From assembly GCF_016906535.1 (NCBI RefSeq), contig NC_057374.1:1798001-1862000 (forward strand): a DNA stretch of 64,000 nucleotides, read 5' to 3'. The position numbers and the translations under genes were made by a program. Source of the stretch: Rhizoctonia solani (taxonomy: Eukaryota; Basidiomycota; Agaricomycetes; Cantharellales; Ceratobasidiaceae). Below the pieces are notes generated by a model. That model was not told the DNA's origin and made no database searches. It worked only from the letters and a program-made list of their open reading frames with translations. Below, in pieces: positions 1 to 10,975 of the stretch; the stretch's first letter is position 1, and every line of letters begins with the position of its first letter.

Positions 1-667
1 TAACAAAGAGCGATCCGGGCCGTATTTCTGTGATGGAATTGAATATGGTCGGTCCGTGTATTCCGTCTCATAAATATTCTCCGCTACACCCTTCCAACGA
101 CTTGTTTTAATATTTCGATTTTTCTCATGAGCACTATCATAAATTCGTTTCACTTTTTCATGTTTTTGAAACTGCCTCAACTGTTCTCAGGAATCCAATT
201 AAATCTCTCCTGCGATGTAATACAGTTAGATTACAGTACCATATATGCGCTTGTTTTTACAACTTGCTTGACCATAGATCAACGGGTTCAAAAGAAGAGA
301 GGAGCATTTTATGGAACCAAGGTGACACCAAGTGCCGATCGATTTATAGCCCGAGCTGCTTTGAAATGAAGTCCTGGTCGTCTTTCCGATACGTTCACCT
401 TTTTCCGAACCGGGTAATACGCTTACAATAAGTAAAATATTGGCTATCGCATGAGTACAGCACCGCTTTATCCAGCTCTCAATAGTGGTATGAACCAGTC
501 AAGCCGATGATTATGTCTAAAACTACTCTACCTTCGTTGGAAGGCAAGATTGGAGCTTGTTAGTTCCACGCCACTCCCATCACGTGTCAGAGATTCAGGG
601 GTTGCCGCACTCTGATGTATCGGATGCAAATTCTTCCGTCCCCGACGCCCCTCAAGACAACGACAAA
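1..667. other. Intergenic/5' flank, no gene seen
   Basis: No reading frame here resembles a known protein and no RNA gene was recognised. The last part serves as promoter and 5' UTR of the downstream ribosomal protein gene. Confidence 0.5.
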
Positions 668-1562
668 ATGGGTGAGTAGAACAATAGGCAGGAATTTCTT
701 GGGTTAATTTGGGTAAATGTAGTTCGCTACGCCTCCGCCGCCCTTGCAACCAACCCGGAGAAGAGTACGTACTAGGGATGGAAATGCGGGACAGATTGAG
801 GATCTAAGTATTTTATTTAATAGCCGCCCGTGCTCGCGGCGAGTACCTCCGCACCCACTTCAAGAACATGCGCGAGGTTGCGGCTGCCTTGACTGGTGAG
901 ATATATTATACTAACTTATTCTCGATAAATTTGTTCAATGAGCGATAATTCCAGGTCTCAAGCTCACCAAGGCCTATACATATCTTGACAACGTGAAAGA
1001 TCACAAGCAGGTGATCCCCTTCCGCAGGTTTGCTGGTGGTGTTGGACGTGCATCTCAAGCAAAGGAGTTCGGTGCTACTCAGGGTGCGTGTCTTAGATAG
1101 AAACTTGGCATCTTTGGCTAAAAGTGGTTTACAAGGTCGCTGGCCTGAGAAGTCCATCCGTTTCATTCTCCGCCTTTTGAAGAATGCCGAATCCAATGCG
1201 GATGCGAAGAACCTTGAGCTTGAGGAGCTTATCATCAAGAACATCGTTGTTCAACAGGCTCCTGTGCGTATATGATTTGTCAAAGTCTGAAAGATGCCAA
1301 CCCGCCCTATTAGAAAACCCGCCGCCGCACTTACCGTGCCCACGGTCGCATTAACCCCTACCAGGGTCACCCTGCCCACGTCGAGGTAATGGCAAATACT
1401 ACAGATCACTAGTATTAAGCTAATTGTGGTCTTTTAAAGATTATCCTTTCGGCTGCTGAGGAAGAGGTAGAGAGGAACAAGGAGAAGGATGATATTTCCA
1501 AGATCGTCGCTCCCAATCGCCGTTTGCTCGCTCGCCGACGAATTGAGGCTTCCCGGGCATAA
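668..1562 (+). CDS. rpl17: 60S ribosomal protein L17 (uL22)
   Basis: This is a structural protein of the cytosolic large ribosomal subunit that lines the exit tunnel. Seven exons can be read: 668-671, 723-764, 824-895, 955-1083, 1136-1263, 1314-1385 and 1440-1562. They add up to 570 nt, a 189-aa protein, close to the usual ~184 aa. The frame runs through the family signatures [36 protein letters not shown] and [23 protein letters not shown]. The first exon is only ATGG, so the first intron interrupts codon 2; MVRYAS at the N-terminus matches the eukaryotic L17 start. Many short introns close to the start are normal for basidiomycete ribosomal protein genes. The identification is secure; exon limits were read by eye from GT/AG signals and reading-frame continuity. 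Confidence 0.95.
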
Positions 1563-1896
1563 ACTCATTAATGAATGAATGGGGGGCAAGTGTTGCATTC
1601 CATCTATTCTTTTGCACCGCTGTACCATGTCCAACAACTTGCACTCCGGTTTATGTGAGCCTATATGCACCCATGTTTATGCACGTACTTTTAGCTTTTT
1701 TGTGTTGGTGGATCATGTGAGAGGAGGGATCAAATAAAACTTGAAATTAAGCCGACCGGCAACTGCAAATCAACCGTTTCCGATCGAGCTTATTTATACC
1801 CTCGACTGTCACTCAGGTGCACCCCGTGAGGCCGTCATAAAACATTATCGAACCTACGCGCTCGATTGGTCTTTCAACGAGTTCGTTCCCACTACC

Positions 1897-3687
1897 ATGA
1901 TCTCTCGCCAGTTAATCACACGAACCTCAGTTTCTTCGTTTCGTATCACGTCCTTTCTCGCAACTAGGCGAATACATCGGGATGCATCGATTCCAGTACA
2001 ACCAGAGGGGATGCCTCCACCCCTAAGGGGAATCCGCGTGGTTGACCTTACTCGTGTTTTGGCCGGACCTACAGCAACCATGCTCCTTGCAGACCTCGGG
2101 TGCGTTTAAATCCATATAGGACCCATTATTCTCAACAAACCGACCAAAAATGCGAATTATTTGGGGATTTTAGGGCAGATGTTATCAAGATCGAAGAAGT
2201 GAAACGAGGGGATGATACTCGGTCCTGGAGTCCCCCTTCTGCACCTGTTCTGGAAACTCAACCCTCGAATGCCGTCCATCTTCCACCAGAATCGGCCTAT
2301 TTCTTAGCTACTAACCGAAACAAGCGGAGTATTACAGTCAACTTTAAGGACCCAAGGGGTAAGCTTGTATCCATTTTAGTACTCTTACCTAAATCTAACA
2401 GCTCACAGGACTAGATATTGTATATGACTTGATTCGAAAAGCTGATGTGCTAGTTGAGAATTTTATATCCGGTAAGCTAGCGAGCATGGGGCTTGGGTGG
2501 GAGGACTGTAAGAAGATAAACGAGAAGCTTGTTTATGCTTCGATTACCGGTAAGTTATTCCTATTGCTTCGCGTCTACAAATCTAACCGTAGCTAGGCTA
2601 CGGTCAGACGGGGCCGTATAGGCAAGCGGCAGGCTACGATGTAGTTATCGAAGGAGAAGCTGGACTAATGCACATGTAAGCTCGCATCCTACGTCTCATA
2701 TTACTCCTGACAAGTAGCTACTCAGAACTGGGGAACCAGATGGTCCGCCCTGCAAAGTTGGGGTCGCTGTGACGGATATTTCTACGGGCCTGTATGCCCA
2801 TGGGGCGATTATGGCCGGTCTCTTGTCCAGACAGCAAACAGGAAAGGGTGTGTGGATTGACTGCAACCTGTTCGAGACTCAGGTGAGTCAAAGCCCAATT
2901 TCAGGCAGGTTGTAGGATTCCCAGGCTCTAATATATAATTTACTGCACGGCAGATCGCGGGTCTGGCGAACATCGCATCAAACTACTTGATTGGAAATAA
3001 AGAGGCCTCACGACACGGAACTAGCCATCCGTCCATAGTCCCATATCAAGTCTTCCCGTGCAAAGATGGCTTTATTATGATTGGGGCGGGAAATGAAAAG
3101 CAGGTAAGGGTGTGGTCCAGGTCCAAATACCCTCAAGTCACTGACCAAAAGGACAGTTTGCTCTCCTGGCCGACAAGGTGTTGGGAAAACCCGAGCTGGC
3201 TATTGATGCTAAATTCTCCTCCAACGGACAAAGAGTAAAGAATCGTGCAGAGCTGGTTCAAATCATTACGGATACTCTCATGGAGAAAAATAGGGATCAC
3301 TGGTTAGAGAAATTCCAGGGCCTCGGGTTCGCCACATTTTTTTCAGAGCCTCTTGCATGTACTTACAAAATTCTAGTGTACCTCATGGTCCGATCAATAA
3401 CATCGAACAAACCTTTGACCATCCACAAGCCAAAGCTCGAGGGGTTACGGTAGAGGTCGAACACCCAAGAGCAGGGAAGATCAAGATGGTTGCACCCGCG
3501 GTACACTACAACGGGAAACGAATGCCTATCACTAGACCGCCCCCCTACCTGTCGCAGCACACCGATGAGGTGAGACCCAACTAATGTCACAGTCAGAAAA
3601 GTAGTTGATTGTGTTTAGGTTCTGTCCAAGGACCTGGGATATTCGGCTGAACGAATCGCAGAGTTACGCAAAGAAAAAATTATTTAG
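1897..3687 (+). CDS. Class III CoA-transferase (SUGCT/formyl-CoA transferase family)
   Basis: This is a predicted acyl-CoA:carboxylate CoA-transferase, probably mitochondrial, of the CaiB/BaiF (family III) fold. The closest well-known relative is succinate-hydroxymethylglutarate CoA-transferase, but the substrate cannot be read from sequence. About seven exons are joined by 50-60 nt introns. The first exon carries an Arg/Ser-rich N-terminus without acidic residues ([20 protein letters not shown]), as in a mitochondrial presequence. It is followed by [24 protein letters not shown], the family's N-terminal nucleotide-binding segment. Later exons give [57 protein letters not shown] and [12 protein letters not shown]. 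The protein ends in LRKEKII. An upstream in-frame ATG at 1741 would add a segment without family similarity, so the 1897 start was preferred. Confidence 0.88.
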
Positions 3688-4089
3688 CGAAAACAAAGTA
3701 TATGTAGCATTCCAGGATGAGCCGCGGAGAGTGTTTAAATCCGACTGGGTTATGGTAAACCCGGTTTTATAGATATATGTGCCGAAGAGCTGTTGCGGCG
3801 TTTCCAAATCAAAATTACATGAGTGAATATAGGGCCTTTGTAAATTCGGGAATAAGGTGCAGCAAGACTGCTGCATTCAGACAGTTTAACTCTTTCGAAG
3901 CATGGCAAGACTTCAAATTCTTCGGGAGCACTAGCTGAATTTTGCCATACGATAGTGAATACGTCAATACGATTCGGACAAGGTCAGGTTGATTTGAGTA
4001 ATCCCAGAAACAACCGAGGCGACTTCCGGCTCGATTTAATTCAAGACTAAATGCAATATGCTACTCAAAGCACCAACGCATACATCCAC
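3688..4089. other. Convergent 3' intergenic region
   Basis: This stretch lies between two convergent genes and should hold both 3' UTRs. No further gene, repeat or RNA was recognised. Confidence 0.5.
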
Positions 4090-5333
4090 CTAATCATACG
4101 CGACCCTGGTCCCCACTCTCCCATCCTTCTCTGCCAACTCGACCATCAAGCCCGCAACACCAACGTCCTGAGCACCCACACCCACACTCTTGAACACCGT
4201 CACATCCCCCGCCTGCCTCACTCTCTCGATCGCCTTGGCCGCTTCGGAACCCTCGCGAACCAACGTGCCGATCTCGACCAGTTCATCCTCGGTGATACTG
4301 GCATCGATGAGCTCTCCCGACTCGACGAGACAGGACTTGGTTTCGTCTACGAGAATAAGGCGGCCGGCACGCTTGATAAGTCCCGGGTCGCTTTCGCGCA
4401 TCGTGGACGTATAGGAGCCTATAAGATTCACATGCGCGCCTTGTTTAATCCATGCAGAGTCAAAGAGAGGCTGGGTGGACGATGTTGCGGTGCATATCAC
4501 GTCCCCGTCTCGCACGGCCGGTTCGATGTTCTGGGCGCTCGATATGAGACCGTCGAGACGGAGGGATGGGAATTCCATGGTCAAGTCGGCAAGGAGTTCG
4601 GTGAACCTGTCGTTGAGGCTGCGATTGATGATTGTACAATGCGTGATGGACGGGTATGATTGGATAAAGAGACGGGCGTGGTGTTTGATTTGTAGACCTG
4701 CGCCGAAAAGAACGAGTCGGGCGGGGGATTTGGGGCCGACCAGGCGAGTAGCCAGAACCGAACCTGAAGTGAGAGTCTATAAGGCCAGTAAACAATTGTA
4801 ATTTAGATTAAACTTGCCGGCTGCATTCCGGAGTGCAGTGAGTGCTCTCGAATTTACCACTGCACGGGCGGCACCGGTTTTCTCATCCAACACAAGTGTT
4901 GTCCCTGGGATCCCGCCCCCACCACCAGTACGAGGCACAGAAACGACCTTGATTGCAGAATGGATCGTGGAAGACTCGAATATAGGTTCAGGAAGTCGGC
5001 ATGGCATGTACAGTGTAGCATGTTCGGGTGATAAAGTCGTCAGGCGCGGAGGCTGCTGGACTCGGTCGTGTTCGTCCGTCTGAGTACAGAATCAGCATCA
5101 TAATCCCGAGTACCATGATATGCAGATCTTAAGTCACACTCATCGAGACGGTAATCGGGAACGCTTCAATGCCAGTAAGCTTGAATGCTACTCACAACTC
5201 CCTCGCCAATCTCCGAACCAGACACCATCTCGAACATCTGGGACATGCATTGCACGAGCTCCCCAGGATTGAGGGCGGTACGTATCAAGTGCTGCACATC
5301 ACCCGCGGACAATATCAGTAACTCGGATTTCAT
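4090..5333 (-). CDS. Ornithine cyclodeaminase / mu-crystallin family protein
   Basis: This is an NAD(P)-dependent enzyme of the OCD/mu-crystallin family. Members deaminate ornithine to proline, reduce ketimines or act as amino-acid dehydrogenases; the exact reaction is not decidable here. The start at 5333 gives MKSELLILSAGDVQHLIRTALNP, the usual family opening. The next exons contain PRTGGGGGIPGTTLVLDEKTGAARAVVNSRALTALRNAA, where the substrate-binding Lys/Arg region passes into the TALRTAA-type helix. The Rossmann segment LVLFGAGLQIKHHARLF keeps GxGxQ. The C-terminal exons include QGAHVNLIGSYTSTMRE and the GDVTVFKSVGVGAQD segment. Four or five exons are separated by short introns. Its 5' end lies ~240 bp from the 3' end of the next gene, which has the same orientation, so its promoter must be compact. 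Confidence 0.87.
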
Positions 5334-5574
5334 TGTCTCTCGATCGACGAATGATGGTTCAAATGAAAGTGGTGACTTTATCTCGGAAAAGTCACGTGCC
5401 GTCCGTAGATCAATCTATGATATAATCTTACTTGATTTGCGCAAAATACCAGCGCAAAGAAAATCTAAAGAGAAGAGCGCCGTCTAATTACACAGGCTCC
5501 ATTTTATCCATACAAACGGGTAATACTATGTCTGCAGGCTCAAGCGGGTTTCAAGGGTAATACAAATGGCGGGT

Positions 5575-7154
5575 TTAGTACAGCATGGACGACATATCCG
5601 AGCGGATGCTAGGAAAAGTCGAGTGTCAGTAAGAATTGGCGATATGGAAAAACTGTCTCGTCACGCACCGGTTGTAGTCCAAGAGACCTTCGACCCGACC
5701 GAGGGCAGCGACGGCAATATCCTTATCCCACAAGTACTTGTTCGCAACCCTCTTGATCTCATCCTTGGTCACCGCATTTACGGCGCTCTCGATTTGCCGG
5801 GGAGTGAAGCGGCGTCCGGCAGTAACAAGTTGACGCCCGATGTCTTCCGCAACGGCAGTGGTTCCGTCCAATCCGAGAAGCAAGCTGGCCTTGAGCTGGC
5901 TCTTGGCTCGTTCGACTTCGGCGTCGGTGGGTGCAATGCTCATACGAGTCCACTCGCGCAGGGTAAAGTGGACAAGGTCATCCAAGTTGACGAGGTTCTC
6001 AGAGACAAGGTAGATACCCCAGAGACCAGTGTCAGAGTACGAGGTGGAGAAAGACATGAAGCTGTTGGCGAGGGAGTTGCTCGAAACGACATGGCTGAGA
6101 CGGCTAGAGAGTAGAGGAGCGGCACCAAGACTGCGGTCCCAGTTACCCATGATGGATTGCATAACGAGCATGGGAAGTAATCAGGAGAGCGCCAGCCGAC
6201 ACCTTCGACTGCGATAGCAATGTTGGCGGTGTTCATGGTGTCGTCACGGATACGGACTTCAGAACCAACAAAGCTGGTCTTTGGGTGGTGCTTCTTGCCA
6301 AGTCCAACGGGGTTCGAAGAGACGGGGAGATTGGAGAAGTGCTTGACGGCAAGGTCCTGTAACTCGCGATGGTCAACACCGCCAGTACCAACGAGAACCA
6401 TACGGTCGGCGGTGTAGTTGCTCTTGATGTAGTCAGCAAGATCATCGCGCTTGATGGACAGAATGTTCTTCTTGGGTCCCAAGATGGTACGTCCCAGGGG
6501 TTGACCTGTGCATATTGTCACCTGGGATAACCCTCGCCCGCGAACCCTGGTACACACCTTGGTAGGCGACCGCATGAAGGTGATCAAATACAACTTCCTC
6601 AAGCTGCTTGTCAACCTCTTCCTGCTCCCTCAAGATCACATCCCGTTCGCGCTCGATGGCCCCAGACTCCAATTTGGAATTTTGCAGGATATCGCTGATG
6701 ATATCGACAGCGGCACCGACGTCCTTGCGGAATGCCTTGGCGTAGTACACGGTCTGTTCACGGCTAGTGTATGCGTTGAGGTGGGCTCCGAGGTTCTCGA
6801 CTTCGAGCTCTAGGGCGTGCTGGGAGCGGCGGTTGGTGCCCTTGAAGGCCATGTGTTCCAAGAAGTGTGCGGTCCCATTGGTCACGTCCGTCTCTGCGCG
6901 GGAGCCAGCATCGATCCAGACACCGACAGTAGCGGTCTGGGCATGAGGATGGGATTCGGTCGCGATGGTCAATCCGTTGGAGAGTGTGGAGATCTCCGTC
7001 AGAGGTGCACTGCTGTGCTGCACCGCGGTAGCTAGAGTTCGGCGCAGAGGGCGCTAAAATATTAATTAGTATTCGAAATATACGGTTGTATGTTGTATTA
7101 TCCTACCGCTACACTGGCGCGTCTGAAGCCCTGCTTGAGCGACGCAGACAACAT
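5575..7154 (-). CDS. mas1: Mitochondrial processing peptidase beta subunit
   Basis: This is the catalytic zinc subunit of the matrix peptidase (M16 family) that removes mitochondrial presequences, working with the alpha subunit. The first exon (ATG at 7154) encodes MLSASLKQGFRRASVA, an amphipathic Arg-rich presequence. The next exon continues RPLRRTLATAV and then the mature domain. The zinc-binding inverted HxxEH motif is intact as HFLEHMAFKG (about residues 79-83), and the distal Glu lies in the LESGAIERERDVILREQEE region. Later segments QPLGRTILGPKKNI, TADRMVLVGTGGVDH, GTTAVAEDIGRQL and the ending DYNR|IRSDMSSMLY match MPP-beta. The last coding exon is very short and lies across an intron. 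The catalytic motif favours MPP-beta over the bc1 core I subunit, though in some fungi one protein may do both jobs. Confidence 0.94.
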
Positions 7155-8053
7155 GCTGGAGAACGTGGGATGGTGAGAGCGAAAATGCGATCTGCTTATT
7201 GGCTGGACCAAACAGACATAGCCGCCACCCGAGTCTTCCCGAGGCAGCGGCGCTTACCGATCAAGGTCATTTTGTGGCTAATCAAAGCCGCCCCAAAGCG
7301 AGATTTTCCAGTGACCAAAGGCGCAGCTATCTAGTCATATTGATGGAGCTTTGATAGTCTTCCGAAGAAGAACGCATGGTTTTCATTCTCAAATCTTGCC
7401 TCTCGCTCACTCTAGATCCATATTTCTTACAGTAGGGTAACCCTGTACTCTTGTCCTCCCAAGACACACAGTTTACACAAGCTTACAGTATGCTCATAGA
7501 GCTTTACAGAGTCTCTAATGAAATAAAAAATTGAGTGGTAGTACGTATGTACTAATGGCTAATGGTTACCCAAAAGGTTTGGGTTTTGACACCTTGGACA
7601 CCTTGCGGACTCTGAGTTAGTTCGTCAAGGAGTATCTTGTCGCATACAATAATTCCGGCATAGCGAAACAAAATTCTGACGTCTATCTTCGGTCGAGTCT
7701 TTCCCCTTGAAATGCGTGAGATAAGGCGGTCTGAGTCAGCTCAATTGTGCTTTTAAACTGACTCGCACTCAGATATTTGCTTTCAAGCCGTAAATGAGAA
7801 ATAGATGCGTATGTGTGCTTTATATATATCTATAGAGGACCTTTACATGAACGGGCTAGTAACATTTGAAACTTTGTCCAAGGCTGTTTCTGGTTTAGCT
7901 TCGGGCCCATACCACCACCTCGTTAATTTCTCAATCCAGCTTTTTCGTTTTGAGATTGTATCTGGAATCGAATTGCTTGCAGAGAGTATAGGAGCCAGAG
8001 CCTGGTCCGTGTGCTATCACACCTTTTGATTTGCACGCGTTAGTATCAATTAA
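7155..8053. other. Intergenic region
   Basis: This contains the promoter side of the MPP-beta gene and the 3' flank of the RNase T1-like gene. Short open frames are present, but none has recognisable family similarity or convincing splice structure. Confidence 0.45.
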
Positions 8054-8574
8054 CTAGCATGTATGAAAACCGAAGTCACCTTGTAAATAGATCCTGTCAT
8101 CTTTTTGGGTGTAGACAACCCGAAATACTCCAGGGTATTGAATGATTTTCTGGCGCTCAAAGTAACGCTCGCCAAAATTGGACGCATAGATAGGGAATAT
8201 AAAGAGTTCTCCGTGGTCATCGGGATGGTACGCCCTAAATCTCAAATTTTCATTGTTTTTGAACTCATGGGGGTATCCAACTGTTTGATTGACTGTTTTC
8301 CCAAGAATGAGATTGTTGCGGGCCGCATAGGCGCGCTCAATAGTCTTGAGGACTACGCTGCGTTCAAACTGAGCCTCTAGACATCATAGGAATATTGATA
8401 CTCAATTAATGTAATCAAGATTTCAGTCAATAAGGCCTACTTACTTATTGTGTTATTATTGTCTACAGGGACATCGAGCATCTCATAGTAGCCCAGCCCA
8501 TGCATGACGTCGACAAGTCGACCTGCATTATCGTTGACGATGTCATCGATTGTTTTATCTCCGGCTTGCATCAT
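8054..8574 (-). CDS. RNase T1-like (microbial ribonuclease fold) protein, copy 1, no signal peptide
   Basis: This is a predicted guanyl-specific ribonuclease-like protein. Two exons (8445-8574 and 8054-8376) total 453 nt, 150 aa. The C-terminal half carries the ordered signature of the RNase N1/T1 family: YPHEF (Tyr and His), then Glu in GELFIFPI, Arg in FRVVYT and a terminal His in FGFHT. All positions expected for base-catalysed RNA cleavage are therefore present. The N-terminus (MMQAGDKTIDD) is not a signal peptide, whereas classic family members are secreted, and only one cysteine remains near the C-terminus, so the usual disulfides are absent. A longer open frame starts at 8748, but the ATG at 8574 was chosen because a TATA box lies 75 bp upstream of it and the arrangement matches the paralogue at 10225-10805. 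The intron sits at the same place in both copies. Target and function are unknown. Confidence 0.72.
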
Positions 8575-8648
8575 CGTTCGAGGTGTAGTATGGATAGTAG
8601 AAGATGGGAAAGTTGTAAATCGTGGGGTGAGACCGCTCAAATCCAGGT

Positions 8649-8745
8649 CTTTTATAGCACGCCGTTCTTTGAGCCATAATAGTATACGAACCGGGTACCT
8701 CACTGCGTGCTCGGCCTGCACATGACCGAAAGTGCTCTGCGTGGA
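8649..8745 (-). promoter_or_regulatory. Promoter module of RNase T1-like copy 1
   Basis: On the minus strand a TATAAAAG box (8649-8656) lies 75 bp before the chosen ATG. About 35 bp further upstream begins a conserved block starting, on the plus strand, with CCGGGTACCTCAC (8691-8703). The same block and spacing recur upstream of the second copy (10920-10932). Whether it binds a regulator is inference. Confidence 0.6.
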
Positions 8746-8748
8746 CAT

Positions 8749-9051
8749 GTCATATTTTGACCTTGGTTCTCATATGTACCTGACTTGACTCTGTGATATA
8801 GTACCGAATCGAGGAAGAATAGCTCGGAATACGATAACCGGTCCGCCTAGGTATGTTTTCGATCAGGAACAGGAGCCTGAGTTGATACGATAGCCGAATT
8901 CGGGCATTCATTGCTGTCAGTCTTATAGAAATTTGTGTGATACTGTACCCCCTCTAGGCCCGGAACTTGCGTGCCCGACTTTCCGTAGTTCAGTCCATAG
9001 CAAAGATTGGGTCCGGAATCATTACGTTTTCCGGAGTTTGCCACGCGCACG
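8749..9051. other. Intergenic spacer
   Basis: This lies upstream of copy 1 of the RNase-like gene. No gene seen. Confidence 0.4.
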
Positions 9052-9215
9052 GTGAACCCCAAAGGTGCGGATAATCCGGACCCCGGGTGCGGATTTTTGG
9101 CAAAATCCGCACCCTCACTATACTTTAGCTTGCAGGTCACGTGCCTTGGAAATGAAAATCCGGACCCCTAGGGTTCGGATTTTGGGTGCGGATAATCCGC
9201 ACCTTAGGGGAACAC
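9052..9215. repeat. Palindromic MITE-like element
   Basis: This is a 164-bp element whose two ends are inverted copies. The left end begins GTGAACCCCAAAGGTGCGGA, and the reverse complement of the right end begins GTGTTCCCCTAAGGTGCGGA. The arms continue for ~50-60 bp with alternating GTGCGGAT/TCCGGACCC words. It has no coding capacity and no clear target-site duplication was found. The size and long terminal inverted repeats resemble a miniature inverted-repeat transposon or a simple hairpin repeat. Confidence 0.65.
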
Positions 9216-10224
9216 AGTGCACCGGGTCATATTGTCCCGTTGTTAGATTGTTAGGTTACTGCTTCTTGGGTGGCAGGACTTATCCCGTAGCTAAACCGCG
9301 ATTATGTTTAACGGGGTATTTAAACTAACTCGCAAACAGTCTGTATATAATACGCGAATGTAAAGCTTGAACACTCATAGCTTACAGCTGATCCGCAGCC
9401 AACCATCGGAGCTCCCGTGCTCTAGCGCTGAATCCATCTAGATAAACATAAAATAAATGACAGAACACTGAAAGATCCAGCTAGTCCGCGCGCAAAATCT
9501 GTATGCTCTGCGCACCAGGCGGATCGAATAAAACCGCGAACAATTAAGCCCCGTTTAGATGTATCCGTCTTCGAAGAGGTAGATCAAACTCGCTTCTAGA
9601 GATGTGATTCGCTCTTGATGTAAATGGGAAGACAAACTATAGCGTACACTTATCCATAGATTACTCGAGTACTGAGACACCGGGGATACATAACACAACT
9701 AACTTGATGGCCATAGATGAACTAATAATCACCTTTTGAAATCGTGTGCCACTAGAAGGTAGCAATAGATCACGTCTCGACATTGGTTTCAAAGCTTATC
9801 TGTGCTTCTTACTAACTTTCACACGAGTATGACAATGGGACCTTTACAGCACGGTGACTTCAGTGGCTAGTCTCAACACTCGTAATTCCGACCAGCATAA
9901 AACAAACAGACGATGCATGTGTATGGTGCATATACACAAGCAAATGATTCTTGAAATCTCGAGTCCAGGTGTCTACAATGACCACGAAAGAGAACAGAGT
10001 GCAAGTCATTTTCCTCCAGGAAGATTATTTGCCAGCATTGTTCTGTTTATCTTCTAGATCTTTCCAAGTGGCATTGGTCGCCTTCCCAGTCCCTAAATTC
10101 TTCGTCGCCGGTGCCACCTTTCCTGTGTGTGAGTCCCATCCTTTTCTAAATTGAGGGGAAATAACGAAATCTGATGATTTCTTCTGCTCCTGGCCCTTCT
10201 GCCAGGGTATCTCCTTGTGTCCAA
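9216..10224. other. Intergenic region
   Basis: This is the 3' flank of the second RNase-like gene plus unassigned sequence. The small open frames here lack similarity to known families. Confidence 0.4.
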
Positions 10225-10805
10225 TTAGGCCTGACACGATCCATAAGTATGATTTCCAAACACGGCTACCTTTCCGGACTTTGACTTGCCTTGCAATATC
10301 CCTACGCCCGCACCGTTCTTGGTATAGACAACTCGGTATTTGTAAGGGTCCCTAGAATGGGGCTTTGGCCCGAAGTAACATGTACGCGGTTTGCCGTTAT
10401 CAAGCAACGTCAATAAGATAGGATATTCGTATAGGTCGCCTCCATTGTATGAAGCGAAGTCAAGCTCCTCCTTGTTGTAGAATCGATGGGGGTATTTGAC
10501 GTGACCCCCGCCCTCTGCATCGTGTATGCTCTCGACTCCATCCGCGTCGCCAGCCCTGACTGCGTGTTCGAGGACTGTTAGGACTTGTTCGCGCGTAAAT
10601 TCCCATTCTAAGTTCATTGAGAGATTCAAGTATCCCAAAAATCAGTGCCTTGGTCTATTTTAAGTATAGACCTTAAAGACTACTCACCAGATTCATTATC
10701 AAGTTTAATCGTATAGGGTTTGCCGAAGTCAAAACGACCTGCGTTTGCAGTGGCATATTCAGCGCGGTTGGGGTTTACGACCACTTCGGGATCGGCGTTG
10801 ATCAT
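10225..10805 (-). CDS. RNase T1-like (microbial ribonuclease fold) protein, copy 2, no signal peptide
   Basis: This is the paralogue of the gene at 8054-8574. Two exons (10688-10805 and 10225-10607) total 501 nt, 166 aa. The family motifs appear in order: YPHRFYNKEELDF (Tyr, His), Glu in DLYEYPIL, Arg in YRVVYT and a late His in GNHTYGSC. Upstream, EFTREQVLTVLEHAVRAGD corresponds to QFERSVVLKTIERAYAARN in copy 1. The intron interrupts both genes just after a DNES/DNNNT segment. The start MINADPEVV is not a secretion signal. The loop between the Glu and Arg motifs is longer than in copy 1 and holds one of the two cysteines (RTCYFG). A ribonuclease acting inside the cell, or an inactive RNA-binding derivative, are the main possibilities. 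Confidence 0.75.
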
Positions 10806-10875
10806 TGTGTAGGTTGCTCAAAATCAAGTATAAGAATAGTGAGGATGAGACGAGTTGTGTGGGGCATGTATCAAG

Positions 10876-10975
10876 TTTATATACCGTGCCTTCATTCTGA
10901 AAGGAATGGCGAACAGGTGCCGGGTACCTCACTTTACGCTCGGTGTGCATGCAACCGCCAACGCTGCGCGTGGGT
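10876..10975 (-). promoter_or_regulatory. Promoter module of RNase T1-like copy 2
   Basis: A TATATAAA box (10876-10883, minus strand) stands 71 bp before the ATG. The plus-strand block CCGGGTACCTCAC begins 37 bp further upstream (10920) and continues with similarity to 8691-8745. The order and spacing match copy 1 almost exactly. Confidence 0.6.

Noticed and set aside
8437..8748. First exon of the RNase-like gene starting at 8748
   Set aside because: The extra segment covers a TATA box and a block conserved in the paralogue's promoter, so it is better read as promoter and leader.
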